DNA of 41,965 bases from positions 79,816 through 121,780 of the forward strand of contig NZ_RAUX01000015.1 in assembly GCF_013464485.1 (NCBI RefSeq), written 5' to 3'. Numbering within the stretch: the first letter of the stretch is position 1; every line of letters begins with the position of its first letter. Below, in pieces: positions 27,350 through 34,938 of this stretch. The translations under genes and the position numbers were made by a program. The notes beneath the pieces are model-generated. The model worked only from the letters and a program-made list of their open reading frames with translations, searched no databases and was not told the DNA's origin. This DNA is from Stenotrophomonas maltophilia (lineage in GTDB: Bacteria; Pseudomonadota; Gammaproteobacteria; Xanthomonadales; Xanthomonadaceae).

Positions 27350-27952
27350 TCAAACGCCCAGCTGACGTCGCAGGTTGTCACGGGCGGCCGCGTCCAGGCG
27401 CTGGTGGAAGAACTCGCTGAGGAAGATCCGCGGAGCGCGCAGCAGGCCCTGCAGGAAGCGGCGACGGCCGGCACGGTACAGGAAGCCCGGCACCACCCCT
27501 TTGTATTCTTCGGCCACGCCACGGTCATAGGCAGCGAACACCGGTTCCGGCGCGGCCAGGATCGCCATGTCGCAGTCCAGGAACAGCGCCGCCTCGGCAT
27601 CCACATCCTCCGGACCAAGCGCCCCGTGGCGAGCGGTCAGCAGGATCAATTGCTCCACGCGAGCGGCGTCGACAGTGGCAAGCTCTGGCGCCTGTGTGAT
27701 CGCCTGCAAAGCCAGCTGCGCCGAACGCGCCTCGTTGTCCTTGCGCCCCGCCTGGTAGATCGCATCGTGATAGAGCACGGCCAGATAGATCTCGGCCGGC
27801 TGCTTCCAGCCGGGGCCGTCGGCGACCTCCTGGCAATGCTGCAGCACCGCGCGCACATGGCCGAAGTGGTGGTAGGCCCGTGGCGGCGTTGCATAGCTGT
27901 CCTGCAGCGCCTGCCACTGCGCCGGGGCAAGCGTCAGCGGTGAGAAGTCCAT
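27350..27952 (-). CDS. HD-domain phosphohydrolase
   Basis: 200 residues resembling a family of predicted metal-dependent HD hydrolases. Metal ligands visible are His in YHHFGHV (about 28-32), the YHD pair at 61-63 and a later Asp in LFLDCDMAIL. Substrate unknown. The start at 27952 (MDFSPLTLAP) gives the domain directly; an upstream Met at 28012 would add a basic, low-quality leader. It heads the run HD hydrolase, oxidoreductase-like, DUF998 and diverges from the transglutaminase-TPR gene. Confidence 0.87.
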   Translation of the reverse strand: MDFSPLTLAPAQWQALQDSYATPPRAYHHFGHVRAVLQHCQEVADGPGWKQPAEIYLAVLYHDAIYQAGRKDNEARSAQLALQAITQAPELATVDAARVEQLILLTARHGALGPEDVDAEAALFLDCDMAILAAPEPVFAAYDRGVAEEYKGVVPGFLYRAGRRRFLQGLLRAPRIFLSEFFHQRLDAAARDNLRRQLGV

Positions 27953-28045
27953 GACCGGATCATCCCGCCTGTGCCGGCGCCGGGCAAGCTGGCGGTTTTT
28001 TTCACCATGCACTCACAACGCTTGCCGGGCGGGGCCCGGAGCCAG

Positions 28046-28091
28046 TTGTCCACAGCTTTCTCGAGCGCTGGTCCACACCGGTTGTGGATGA
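28046..28091. promoter_or_regulatory. Cluster of DnaA-box-like nonamers
   Basis: TTGTCCACA at 28046-28054 and, on the minus strand, TCATCCACA at 28091-28083 each match the DnaA box TTATCCACA at eight of nine positions. TGGTCCACA at 28069-28077 matches at seven. All lie within 46 bp of the 229-bp gap between two divergent genes, where otherwise no regulatory site is seen. Chance is possible, but three in one gap is worth noting. It is not near dnaA or another origin marker. Confidence 0.35.
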
Positions 28092-28181
28092 ACGCGACGC
28101 CGACCAACGGTCGCTGCAGCCGGACATCCATGGGCATACACTCGCCACAGGCGGGAGCGCCCGCCGCTGCCGGGAACCGTC

Positions 28182-29336
28182 ATGTACCGTTCTGCCGCCC
28201 ATTGCCTCACTCTTTCGCTGCTGGCCTTCTGTGCTCCCGCCTTCGGCGCAGACCAGGCACCGCCCGCCGATGTGGTGACGACCCCGACCATCACCGTGTC
28301 GGCCGCACGTGTGCCGACCCCGGAAGAAGTGTTCGCCATTCCCGCGGACCTGCGTGCGATGCTCCAGAAGCAGGTGATCCAGCGCAGCTACTCCCGCGAC
28401 CAGCGGCTGCAGGCGCTCGTGGAGATGATCTTCGACCAGCACGGGCTGGACCTGCAGTACGACGCCAATGCGACCTACACCGTCAGCGATATCTGGCAGC
28501 ACCGCCGCGCCAACTGCCTGGCCTTCACCCTGCTGTTCGTGACGCTTGCGCGGGAGGCTGGCATCCAGGCCCGCGTGCAGGAAGTCGGGCAGGTGGTGTC
28601 CTGGTACCAGGACCAGGACGCGGGCGTGGTCTACAGCGTCGGCCACGTCAACGCCGGTGTCGACGTCGGTGGGCGTTTCGGTACCGTCGATCTGGACCGC
28701 AATGTGCTCTATGACCGCCGCGGCCCGGTTCCCGTCAGCCGTGCGCGGGCGTTGGCGCACTTCTACAACAACCGGGGTGCGGAGCGCCTCGCCGACGGTG
28801 ACTTCGTCGGCGCCCGTGCATTCTTCGAGGCGTCCCTGGCCCAGGACAGCGGGTTCGCTCCGGTGTGGAACAACCTCGGCGTGCTCGACCACCGCGAAGG
28901 CAACAACGAGGCGGCGCGGCAGGCGCTGGACCGATCGCTGCAGCTGGACGGCCGCCAGGATGCCGCACTGACCAATGCCTCCGCGCTGTTCCGCAGCCTG
29001 GGCTTGACCGCGCAGGCGCAGTCACTTGAGCGCCGGTTGAAATCGGTGCAGCGCGAAGACCCGTTCGCGCAGTACATGTTCGGCGCCAAGGCCGAACGGG
29101 CCGGCCAGCTGGACCAGGCGATCCGCTATTACCGGCAGGCCGTGCGCCTGTATGACACCGCGCATCAGTTCCACTTCGGGCTGGCACGGGTCTATTTCCT
29201 GGCTGGCCAACTCAAGCGCGCTGATCGCGAACTGCTGCGTGCACAGGAACTGGGAGGCGCGCCGGAGCAGGCGCGCTACCAAGCCAAGCTGGACAGCCTG
29301 GCCCGCTGGCGCGCGCAGCAGCAGGCCAGGCGCTGA
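28182..29336 (+). CDS. Exported transglutaminase-like TPR protein
   Basis: 384 residues: signal peptide about 1-23, a transglutaminase-like cysteine-protease domain (about 55-180) with the probable catalytic triad Cys112 (RRANCLAF), His155 (SVGHVNAG) and Asp170 (GTVDLD), then TPR repeats from about 190 to 375 (for example FYNNRGAERLADGDFVGARA and FAPVWNNLGVLDHREGNNEA). Likely periplasmic; the TPRs suggest a protein partner. Substrate is unknown. It is divergent from the HD-hydrolase gene and converges with yjdM, only six bases separating the stops. Confidence 0.88.
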   Translation: MYRSAAHCLTLSLLAFCAPAFGADQAPPADVVTTPTITVSAARVPTPEEVFAIPADLRAMLQKQVIQRSYSRDQRLQALVEMIFDQHGLDLQYDANATYTVSDIWQHRRANCLAFTLLFVTLAREAGIQARVQEVGQVVSWYQDQDAGVVYSVGHVNAGVDVGGRFGTVDLDRNVLYDRRGPVPVSRARALAHFYNNRGAERLADGDFVGARAFFEASLAQDSGFAPVWNNLGVLDHREGNNEAARQALDRSLQLDGRQDAALTNASALFRSLGLTAQAQSLERRLKSVQREDPFAQYMFGAKAERAGQLDQAIRYYRQAVRLYDTAHQFHFGLARVYFLAGQLKRADRELLRAQELGGAPEQARYQAKLDSLARWRAQQQARR

Positions 29337-29342
29337 AGGCGA

Positions 29343-29678
29343 TCAGGCCTTCTTGAGGAAGCAGGTCTTCAGGACCAGGCCCTTGATCTTGTCCGAGTTG
29401 CCTTCGATGTGCTCGGCGTCATCCTCGGCCAGGCGGATGTTGCGGATCACGGTGCCCTGCTTGAGCGGGATCGAGGAGCCCTTGACCTTCAGGTCCTTGA
29501 TCACGGTGACGGTGTCGCCGGCCTGCAGGGTATTGCCATTGCTGTCACGCACGACCAGGGCGGAACCGGCGCTTTCCTCGGCAGTCCATTCGAAACCGCA
29601 GTCGGCGCAGATCCACAGCGCACCATCGGCGTAGGTGTTTTCCAGGGTGCACTGCGGGCAGGCGGGGGCAGAAGACAT
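29343..29678 (-). CDS. yjdM: Zinc-ribbon protein YjdM (formerly PhnA)
   Basis: 111 residues. An N-terminal zinc ribbon with Cys7, Cys10, Cys24 and Cys27 precedes the PhnA domain (about 40-111, LQAGDTVTVIKDLKVKGSSI and IEGNSDKIKGLVLKTCFLKK). The name phosphonoacetate hydrolase sometimes attached to this family is a historical misassignment; function is unsettled. The start at 29678 (MSSAPACPQC) matches family members, whereas the Met at 29693 adds five residues. Confidence 0.95.
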   Translation of the reverse strand: MSSAPACPQCTLENTYADGALWICADCGFEWTAEESAGSALVVRDSNGNTLQAGDTVTVIKDLKVKGSSIPLKQGTVIRNIRLAEDDAEHIEGNSDKIKGLVLKTCFLKKA

Positions 29679-29859
29679 CAGCAAGTACCTCAAAGTGAAT
29701 CAACAGCCGCCATTGTAACCGGCTGGCTTCCCTGCCCCTTTTCCGGGCGGGCTCCGGGCTGCCCACTGGACCCGGACCAGAACAGCACGCCCCGGGAACT
29801 TGCAGTCGGCGCCGAACTGCAGCAGAGTGCGCGGCCCCTGATCGCCCCCGGAACTCCCC

Positions 29860-31221
29860 ATGCGCCTCGGCATCGACTTCGGTACCAGCAACTCCGCCGC
29901 CGCCATCGTGCATGAGGGGACACTGCTGCCGATCCGCTTCGGTGACGCCGAACAGTTCCGCACCAGCGTGTACTTCCCCGGCGTGGTGCCCGACCCGGAT
30001 GACTTCCAGCTCGACGACGGCCAGGAACACCAGCTGCAGCAGATGATCGACAGCGCTGCGCGCGCGGCCCGTGCCGCCGGCCAGGAACGCACGCCGCAGG
30101 CGCTGCGCCGCGAAGCCCTGCGCGCACTGCGCCGGGAATGGATGGAAGCCCGCGCCGGCAAGGAGCGCAGCGCCAGCGACCTGCTGCAGAACGCGGTCTA
30201 CGGCGACGACGCGCTGGAAGCCTATTTCGAGGAACACGAAGGCAACCTGGTGCAGAGCCCGAAGTCGATGCTGGGCTACAACCTGCACCCGCGCGCGAAG
30301 CAGACCATCACCGGCATCGCCGCGCACATCCTCGAGCACATCCGCCTGACCGCCAGCGCCCAGCTTGGCCAGCCGCTGCGTGCCGCCCTGCTCGGCCGCC
30401 CGGTGCAGTTCCGCAGCTCGATCGGCGCGGCCGGCAACGATCAGGCACTGGACATCCTGCGCGAAGCCGCCACCCAGGCCGGTTTCGACCAGATCGATTT
30501 CCTCGAGGAACCGGCCGCGGCGGCCATGCATTACCACGCCGAAAGCCGCGAGCGGCACCAGGCGGTGATCGTTGACATCGGCGGCGGTACCACCGATATC
30601 GCCCACGCCGAGGTTGGTGGCGATGCTGCGCCGCGCATCCACCGCGCCTGGGGTATCGCCCGTGGCGGTACCGACATCGATCTGGCGCTGAGCCTGTCCA
30701 GCTACATGCCGCTGTTCGGCCGCGGCATCACCCGCGTGCCCGCCCACCACTACGTGGAAGCCGCCACCGTGCAGGACATGACGCGCCAGCGCGACTTCCG
30801 CCAGCACAAATACGACCACGTCGACGAACCGTGGGGCGCGCGCCTGCAGGCCCTGCAGGACACCGGCAACACCGCCCGCCTGTACCGCGATGTCGAACGC
30901 GCCAAGATTGCCCTCAGCGCCGCCAGCGAACACCGCAGCACGCTGGACTACATCGCCCGCGACCTGCATGCCGACAGCAGCGCCGACGGCCTGGCCGCCG
31001 CCGCCCATGGCTACCTGGAGCAGATCCGCGAGCTGCTGGCCCAGGTCCGCAGCGACATCGGCGGCGACCCGGACGCGGTGTTCCTGACCGGTGGCATGTC
31101 CCGTGCCGGCTACCTGCGCCAGGCCGTGGCCGAGGCCTTCCCGGGGGCCCGCATGATCCACGGCGAGCCCTCGCTGGGCGTGGTCCAGGGCCTTGCGCTG
31201 GCGGCAGCCAGCCAGGATTAA
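29860..31221 (+). CDS. Hsp70-family chaperone-like protein (YegD type)
   Basis: 453 residues: an actin-like ATPase domain of the Hsp70 family without the usual DnaK substrate-binding domain, as in E. coli YegD. Seen are the phosphate loop GIDFGTSNSAAAIVHEG at the start, EEPAAAAMHYHAE, the second phosphate loop IVDIGGGTTDIAHAE and VFLTGGMSRAGYLRQAV near the end. ATPase activity is likely; client and partner unknown. No DnaJ or GrpE gene is adjacent. It diverges from yjdM over 181 bp. Confidence 0.92.
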   Translation: MRLGIDFGTSNSAAAIVHEGTLLPIRFGDAEQFRTSVYFPGVVPDPDDFQLDDGQEHQLQQMIDSAARAARAAGQERTPQALRREALRALRREWMEARAGKERSASDLLQNAVYGDDALEAYFEEHEGNLVQSPKSMLGYNLHPRAKQTITGIAAHILEHIRLTASAQLGQPLRAALLGRPVQFRSSIGAAGNDQALDILREAATQAGFDQIDFLEEPAAAAMHYHAESRERHQAVIVDIGGGTTDIAHAEVGGDAAPRIHRAWGIARGGTDIDLALSLSSYMPLFGRGITRVPAHHYVEAATVQDMTRQRDFRQHKYDHVDEPWGARLQALQDTGNTARLYRDVERAKIALSAASEHRSTLDYIARDLHADSSADGLAAAAHGYLEQIRELLAQVRSDIGGDPDAVFLTGGMSRAGYLRQAVAEAFPGARMIHGEPSLGVVQGLALAAASQD

Positions 31222-31357
31222 CAAAACGTTACGCGGTCTAAGTTACTCTTGGTCGGCTAGAACCCCGCTGCACCTTCCGCCGGCCACGCCGGTGTGTGTC
31301 CACAGTGCAGCCTGGCCCGCCCCGCGGGCCTAGCGGCCATGCCTTCCTGGCTCGTTC

Positions 31358-31744
31358 ATGGTCCGCGCAGCACCTGAGCCGCCATCGAGACCCGCTTTGG
31401 GCACCCGCCAGGCCCCTGTGGCCTTACAACCTGACGCAGCACCTGCACCCATCGACTGCCGCCGTTGTGACGCGGTCTGTTGCCGGCTGCCCGTGCTGCT
31501 GCAGCCCGGCGACCACGTGCCCGGCCAGTTCCTGTCACGCGACACCCACGGCCGCGCCGTGATGGCGCGCAACGAGGAAGGCTGGTGCGCGGCGATCGAT
31601 CCCTATCACCTGCGCTGCACGATCTATTCGCAGCGCCCGGCGATCTGCCGCCAGTTTTCGATGGGCGGCGATGACTGCCGCCGCGAGCGGCAGGACTACC
31701 TGCGCCAGGCCGATGCCTGGGCGCTTTCCTCCCCTTCCACCTGA
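31358..31744 (+). CDS. YkgJ-family cysteine-cluster protein
   Basis: 128 residues. The motif C-x2-C-x3-C-C (Cys34, 37, 41, 42) and the later RCTIYSQRPAICRQF are typical of the CxxCxxCC zinc/iron-chelating family that includes YkgJ. Metal type and role are unknown. A proline/arginine-rich 30-residue leader precedes the cluster, so translation might begin later. The gene is 136 bp after the Hsp70 gene and 11 bp ahead of the 60-residue gene, probably one transcript. Confidence 0.88.
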   Translation: MVRAAPEPPSRPALGTRQAPVALQPDAAPAPIDCRRCDAVCCRLPVLLQPGDHVPGQFLSRDTHGRAVMARNEEGWCAAIDPYHLRCTIYSQRPAICRQFSMGGDDCRRERQDYLRQADAWALSSPST

Positions 31745-31755
31745 CAGGAGCAACC

Positions 31756-31938
31756 ATGCCCCGCAAGGCAAAGACCCCCGCGAAGGCCAGCAACAGCATC
31801 CGCAGCGAACGCAAGGGCGCGGCCGCCAGCACTGTGGTCAGCAGCGATTCGATCGCTTCGGACCTGGCAGCGTTCCGCAAGGCCGGTGGCAAGATCGAAG
31901 TCCTCGGCACCACCTGGGCGCTGAAGAAAGCCAGCTGA
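31756..31938 (+). CDS. 60-residue basic hypothetical protein
   Basis: Lys/Ser/Ala-rich N-terminal half, then SDSIASDLAAFRKAGGKIEV and LGTTWALKKAS, which looks like a compact helix-strand unit. No cysteines and no signal. A good ribosome binding site (CAGGAG, five bases before ATG) and placement 11 bp after the YkgJ gene support expression. I do not recognise the family. Nucleic-acid binding would fit its charge, but that is only inference. Confidence 0.7.
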   Translation: MPRKAKTPAKASNSIRSERKGAAASTVVSSDSIASDLAAFRKAGGKIEVLGTTWALKKAS

Positions 31939-31987
31939 CCCAGTACCGACCGCGGCGGCGCTGCCGCCGCGGCCTGCCGGATCGCGT

Positions 31988-32869
31988 TCAGCGGTCCAGG
32001 CGTACCCGCACACTGCCCGAATGCGACTGGATGCGGATGTCACCATCACCGCCGCCCAGACGCGTATCGAGGTGGCTGCCCGGCCCATAGCGCGGCCGCT
32101 CCACCTGCCCGGCGTCACTGTTGATCGAACCACTGAAGCTGTTCACCGACAGCTGTGCCGACACCGTGCGCGGCAGGCTCAGCGTGACCGAGGCACTAAC
32201 CGATTCGACGTTGATGCGGCCGCCGGGAGCCAACCCGGCCGCTGCCAGATCGATGCTGCCCGAGACGGTCTCCACCGCCAGCCGCTGCACGCGCCCGGCG
32301 TCCACCTCGACCCGGCCGGACACCGTCTGCGCACCGATATCACCGGACACGCCGCCGCCGGCCTCGATCCGGCCACTGACCGTGTTCACGTCCAGCTTCG
32401 GCGTCTGCAGGCGTGCGCTGACGCTGCCACTGACCGTGTTGAGCTTGCTGTCGCCACTGCGGCCAACCGCGCTCAGGCTGCCGCTGACCGTGTCGGCCTG
32501 CAGCCGTCGCACATCGATGCCACTGATGTCCTGGCTGGCGCTGACCGTGCTCAGCAGCAGCTCCACCGAGCGCGGCACGTTCAGTACCAGCGTCGCGCCA
32601 CCATTGCTGCTGCGGCGCGGGTATTCGATCTCCCAGCGCACACGGTTGGCACTTTTCTCCTGACGCAGCTGCAGGCCGTCGCTGAGCGTGCCGGTGAGCT
32701 GCACGTCATTGCGGTCCCAGCCACGCACGGTCACCTTGCCGGCCACATTGCTCAGCTCGATGCGACCGCCCGCGGCCAGGGTGTGGCGCTCGTCGATGCG
32801 GGTGTCGGCCAGCGCCACGGCAGGGGCCAGCAGCAGCGCGACACAGCAGGAAATCAGGGTTCGGGTCAT
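31988..32869 (-). CDS. Exported DUF4097 beta-repeat protein
   Basis: 293 residues: signal peptide about 1-21 (ALLLAPAVALA), then a DUF4097 beta-helix-like domain. The domain is built of short turns that recur through the protein, such as NTVSGSVSARL, NTVSGRIEAGG, QTVSGRVEVDA and ETVSGSIDLAA, at intervals of about 17-20 residues. The fold resembles adhesin-like proteins linked to cell-envelope stress. It is the third gene of a sigma / anti-sigma / DUF4097 unit, 10 bp after the anti-sigma gene, and is probably a target or effector of that pathway. Confidence 0.92.
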   Translation of the reverse strand: MTRTLISCCVALLLAPAVALADTRIDERHTLAAGGRIELSNVAGKVTVRGWDRNDVQLTGTLSDGLQLRQEKSANRVRWEIEYPRRSSNGGATLVLNVPRSVELLLSTVSASQDISGIDVRRLQADTVSGSLSAVGRSGDSKLNTVSGSVSARLQTPKLDVNTVSGRIEAGGGVSGDIGAQTVSGRVEVDAGRVQRLAVETVSGSIDLAAAGLAPGGRINVESVSASVTLSLPRTVSAQLSVNSFSGSINSDAGQVERPRYGPGSHLDTRLGGGDGDIRIQSHSGSVRVRLDR

Positions 32870-32879
32870 GGGGGTCTCC

Positions 32880-33413
32880 TCAGGTCGTCAAGCCGGACTC
32901 GGCGGCATAGGCCGCCTGCCGGGTCAGTTCCAGCCGCAGCGCGTAGGTGCGCTTGAGCTGGCCAAGCAGGTGCGGCGCACGTGGGTCCTGCGCCAAGGCG
33001 GCACGGATCTGCGCTGCGCTTTCATCCAGTTCGTGCAGCGCCGGCTGCCATTCCGGCGCCCGTCCATCGGGCAGCGAAGCGACGGCCTGCTGGTACTGCT
33101 CGGTCATCGCCGCCGCCTGCAGCTGCAGCGCTGAAGGTACCGGCACCTCCGGCTGCGCATGCCGCCACGGTGCCACCGCGTAGAACGCCAGGCTGGCCGC
33201 CAATGCCGCACCGACCGGTAGCCACCAGCGACGCCGCGAGCGCGCTGGCAGGGCCACCACGTTGTCGCCCGGCGCAGGTGCCGCCTGCGGTTCACGCGGC
33301 GGCAGCTGCGCCGACAGGCGTGCCCAGCCATCGGTGGGTACGCCGCGTTCGGTCGGCAGCGCGCGCAGCCGGGCCAGCAGATCGTGGTCGGAATCGTGGT
33401 CGTGTGTACTCAT
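32880..33413 (-). CDS. Putative anti-sigma factor
   Basis: 177 residues. A His/Asp-rich start (MSTHDHDSDHDLLARLRALP) leads to a cytosolic region of about 65 residues, one membrane helix (about 67-83, WWLPVGAALAASLAFYAVAP) and a periplasmic helical part with LQLQAAAMTEQYQQAVASLP and later helices. The start overlaps the sigma-factor stop by four bases (ATGA), so it is made together with the sigma. I see no zinc-binding HxxxCxxC motif, so it is not a ZAS-type anti-sigma. The role is inferred from layout and context. Confidence 0.78.
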   Translation of the reverse strand: MSTHDHDSDHDLLARLRALPTERGVPTDGWARLSAQLPPREPQAAPAPGDNVVALPARSRRRWWLPVGAALAASLAFYAVAPWRHAQPEVPVPSALQLQAAAMTEQYQQAVASLPDGRAPEWQPALHELDESAAQIRAALAQDPRAPHLLGQLKRTYALRLELTRQAAYAAESGLTT

Positions 33414-33988
33414 GTCATGTCTCCCAGCCGTGCGCGCAACAGGCCGCGCGCACGATGCAACTGTGCCTTGGAACTGCCGACGGCCATCTGCAGCTGTTCG
33501 GCGATTTCCTGGTGTTTCCAGCCTTCGATGTCGTGCAGTACCAGTACCGCACGTGCCCGTGGCGGCAGTGTCGACAGTGCCCGTTCGAGGTCGCGTTCGG
33601 TGCCGGCGCAACGATCGTGCACTGCCAGCTCCTGCAACCCTCCGTCCACTTCGTCGAGGCTGTCGTGATCCTGCCCGCCCGCACGTCCGCGCAGCTCCAT
33701 CAGTGCCGCGTTGACGCCCAGCCGGTGCAGCCAGGTCGACAGGCTGCTCTCGAAACGGAAGCCCGGCAGCGCCTTCCACGCCTGCAGGAACGCTTCCTGC
33801 AGCGCGTCCTCGGCGCGTGCCTGCTGGCCGCCACACAACCGCCACAGCACAGCGAATACACGGGGCGCGTGGCGCCGGTACAGCAGTTCATAGGCAGCGG
33901 TGTCACCGGCCGCCGCCGCCCGCACCAGGGCGGGTTCATCGACGGCGTCGTTGGCGGCAGGCGGCGCGGGCATGGTGGTGTCGAGCAT
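33410..33988 (-). CDS. ECF-type RNA polymerase sigma factor
   Basis: 192 residues: region 2 (about 20-90, VRAAAAGDTAAYELLYRRHA and AEDALQEAFLQAWKALPGFR) and region 4 (about 125-190, LSTLPPRARAVLVLHDIEGW then HQEIAEQLQMAVGSSKAQLH). No sigma-70 region 1 or 3, which is the ECF layout. Two Met codons fit: 33988 (MLDTTMPAPP) and 33973. The candidate promoter at 34022-33996 would begin transcription beside 33988, favouring a leaderless message or the second Met. The stop overlaps the anti-sigma start. Regulates its own operon by inference. Confidence 0.9.
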   Translation of the reverse strand: MLDTTMPAPPAANDAVDEPALVRAAAAGDTAAYELLYRRHAPRVFAVLWRLCGGQQARAEDALQEAFLQAWKALPGFRFESSLSTWLHRLGVNAALMELRGRAGGQDHDSLDEVDGGLQELAVHDRCAGTERDLERALSTLPPRARAVLVLHDIEGWKHQEIAEQLQMAVGSSKAQLHRARGLLRARLGDMT

Positions 33989-33995
33989 ATCGCTT

Positions 33996-34022
33996 GGATG
34001 CGGCGACCCGGGAAAAGGTTTA
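33996..34022 (-). promoter_or_regulatory. Candidate ECF promoter of the sigma operon
   Basis: Minus strand reads TAAACC (34022-34017), 16 bases starting TTTTC, then CATCC (34000-33996). AACC and CATCC with 16 bases between recur unchanged at the divergent promoter 34046-34073. Distance from CATCC to the ATG at 33988 is seven bases. An AAC-bearing -35 is typical of ECF-dependent promoters. Confidence 0.55.
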
Positions 34023-34045
34023 GAGCCGATCGATGATCTCCGGCC

Positions 34046-34073
34046 TGCAACCTTTTCGACGGCTGCTGCATCC
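34046..34073 (+). promoter_or_regulatory. Candidate ECF promoter of the small divergent gene
   Basis: Plus strand reads TGCAACC (34046-34052), 16 bases starting TTTTC, then CATCC (34069-34073). It is the divergent partner of the sequence ahead of the sigma gene, agreeing at AACCTTTTC and GCATCCA with identical spacing. Start of transcription would fall near 34080, upstream of the small gene at 34115. Confidence 0.55.
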
Positions 34074-34114
34074 ATGAGAAGTCCTTCATGAAAACGCCGT
34101 CCAGGAGTACAGCC

Positions 34115-34294
34115 ATGTCCAGCCCATCCTGCGCCGCCCTGCTGGTGATCGCTGCCTGCCTCGTGCTGCAGGCCCTGGGCCTGTCGCTGCATCTGCGGAC
34201 CGACGCCGGCCGCGCCTGCCTGCACCAGCATCGCCAGGAACTGGTCTGCCTGGCCTGGGCCCCGGCGGTCGAATCCCAGGCACGTGCCGGGTAA
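34115..34294 (+). CDS. Small membrane or exported protein opposite the sigma gene
   Basis: 59 residues: a hydrophobic helix early (about 5-22, SCAALLVIAACLVLQALGLS) followed by a polar tail with two cysteines (GRACLHQH and LVCLAW). AGGAG seven bases before the ATG at 34115 favours this start over 34088, which would add nine residues. The candidate ECF promoter at 34046-34073 sits just upstream. Could be a small membrane regulator or secreted peptide of the same stress regulon. No family is recognised; coding status is likely but unproven. Confidence 0.5.
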   Translation: MSSPSCAALLVIAACLVLQALGLSLHLRTDAGRACLHQHRQELVCLAWAPAVESQARAG

Positions 34295-34330
34295 CATCGA
34301 GGGCCGTTACTGCCACCTGTTGTCGCCCCC

Positions 34331-34924
34331 ATGATGTTGTCGCTGAAGGATCACCTGCCGGCCTGGAGCCACCCGTGGCTGGACTACGCAGGCGTTGCAC
34401 TGCAGATCGTACTGGTACTGCTGGTTGCCTGGCTGCTGCGGGTGCTTGCCCGTCGACTGATCCGGCGCTTCGCCGAGCACTACACGCTGCCGCCGGAAAT
34501 GGTCATGGGCGCTCGGCGGATCACCAGTTTCGTCGTCTATTTCAGCGCCCTGCTGTACATCCTCAGCGTGCTCGGCGCCTCGCCGTCGGTGTTGTGGACC
34601 GCGTTCACCGGCTTTGCGGCCGTGGGTGCGGTGGCCTTCTTCGCGGCGTGGAGCGTGCTGTCCAACATCTTCTGCACGCTGCTGATCTTCACCACCCGCC
34701 CGTTCCGCCTGCATGACTACATCGAAGTGCTGGAGAACGGCGAGAAGCCGGGTCTGAAGGGGCGGGTGATCGACGTGAACCTGATCTACACGACGCTGCA
34801 GGAAACCGGAGACGGCCACGAAGGCACGGTGCTGCAGCTGCCGAACAACCTGTTCTTCCAGCGCACGGTGCGCCGCTGGCGCGACCCCGCACAGGCACCG
34901 GGCGGCATCCAAGGCGACGGCTGA
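34331..34924 (+). CDS. Small MscS-type mechanosensitive channel
   Basis: 197 residues, short for the family (E. coli MscS 286). Two hydrophobic helices (about 19-40 and 65-85) precede the pore-lining segment GFAAVGAVAFFAAWSVLSN (about 94-112), then the beta domain with FTTRPFRLHDYIEVL and VIDVNLIYTTLQETGDGHEG. The carboxy-terminal alpha/beta domain of MscS is missing, but no frameshift is seen, so this looks like a natural minimal channel. Second codon is also Met. It is followed at once by composite repeat B. Confidence 0.88.
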   Translation: MMLSLKDHLPAWSHPWLDYAGVALQIVLVLLVAWLLRVLARRLIRRFAEHYTLPPEMVMGARRITSFVVYFSALLYILSVLGASPSVLWTAFTGFAAVGAVAFFAAWSVLSNIFCTLLIFTTRPFRLHDYIEVLENGEKPGLKGRVIDVNLIYTTLQETGDGHEGTVLQLPNNLFFQRTVRRWRDPAQAPGGIQGDG

Positions 34925-34938
34925 GGGAGTGTTTCTTT

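Noticed and set aside
28046-28091. Chromosome origin at the DnaA-box-like cluster
   Set aside because: No dnaA, dnaN, gyrB or AT-rich unwinding region is nearby; only imperfect boxes are present.
29545-31224. 559-residue minus-strand frame
   Set aside because: Antisense to the Hsp70-family gene, which carries both phosphate-loop motifs; the frame also crosses yjdM.
31296-31562. 88-residue plus-strand frame overlapping the YkgJ gene
   Set aside because: Alternative frame; the YkgJ frame holds the Cys-cluster motif and is followed by a gene with good spacing.
34307-34912. 201-residue minus-strand frame over the MscS gene
   Set aside because: Antisense shadow; the plus strand encodes a clear MscS pore segment.
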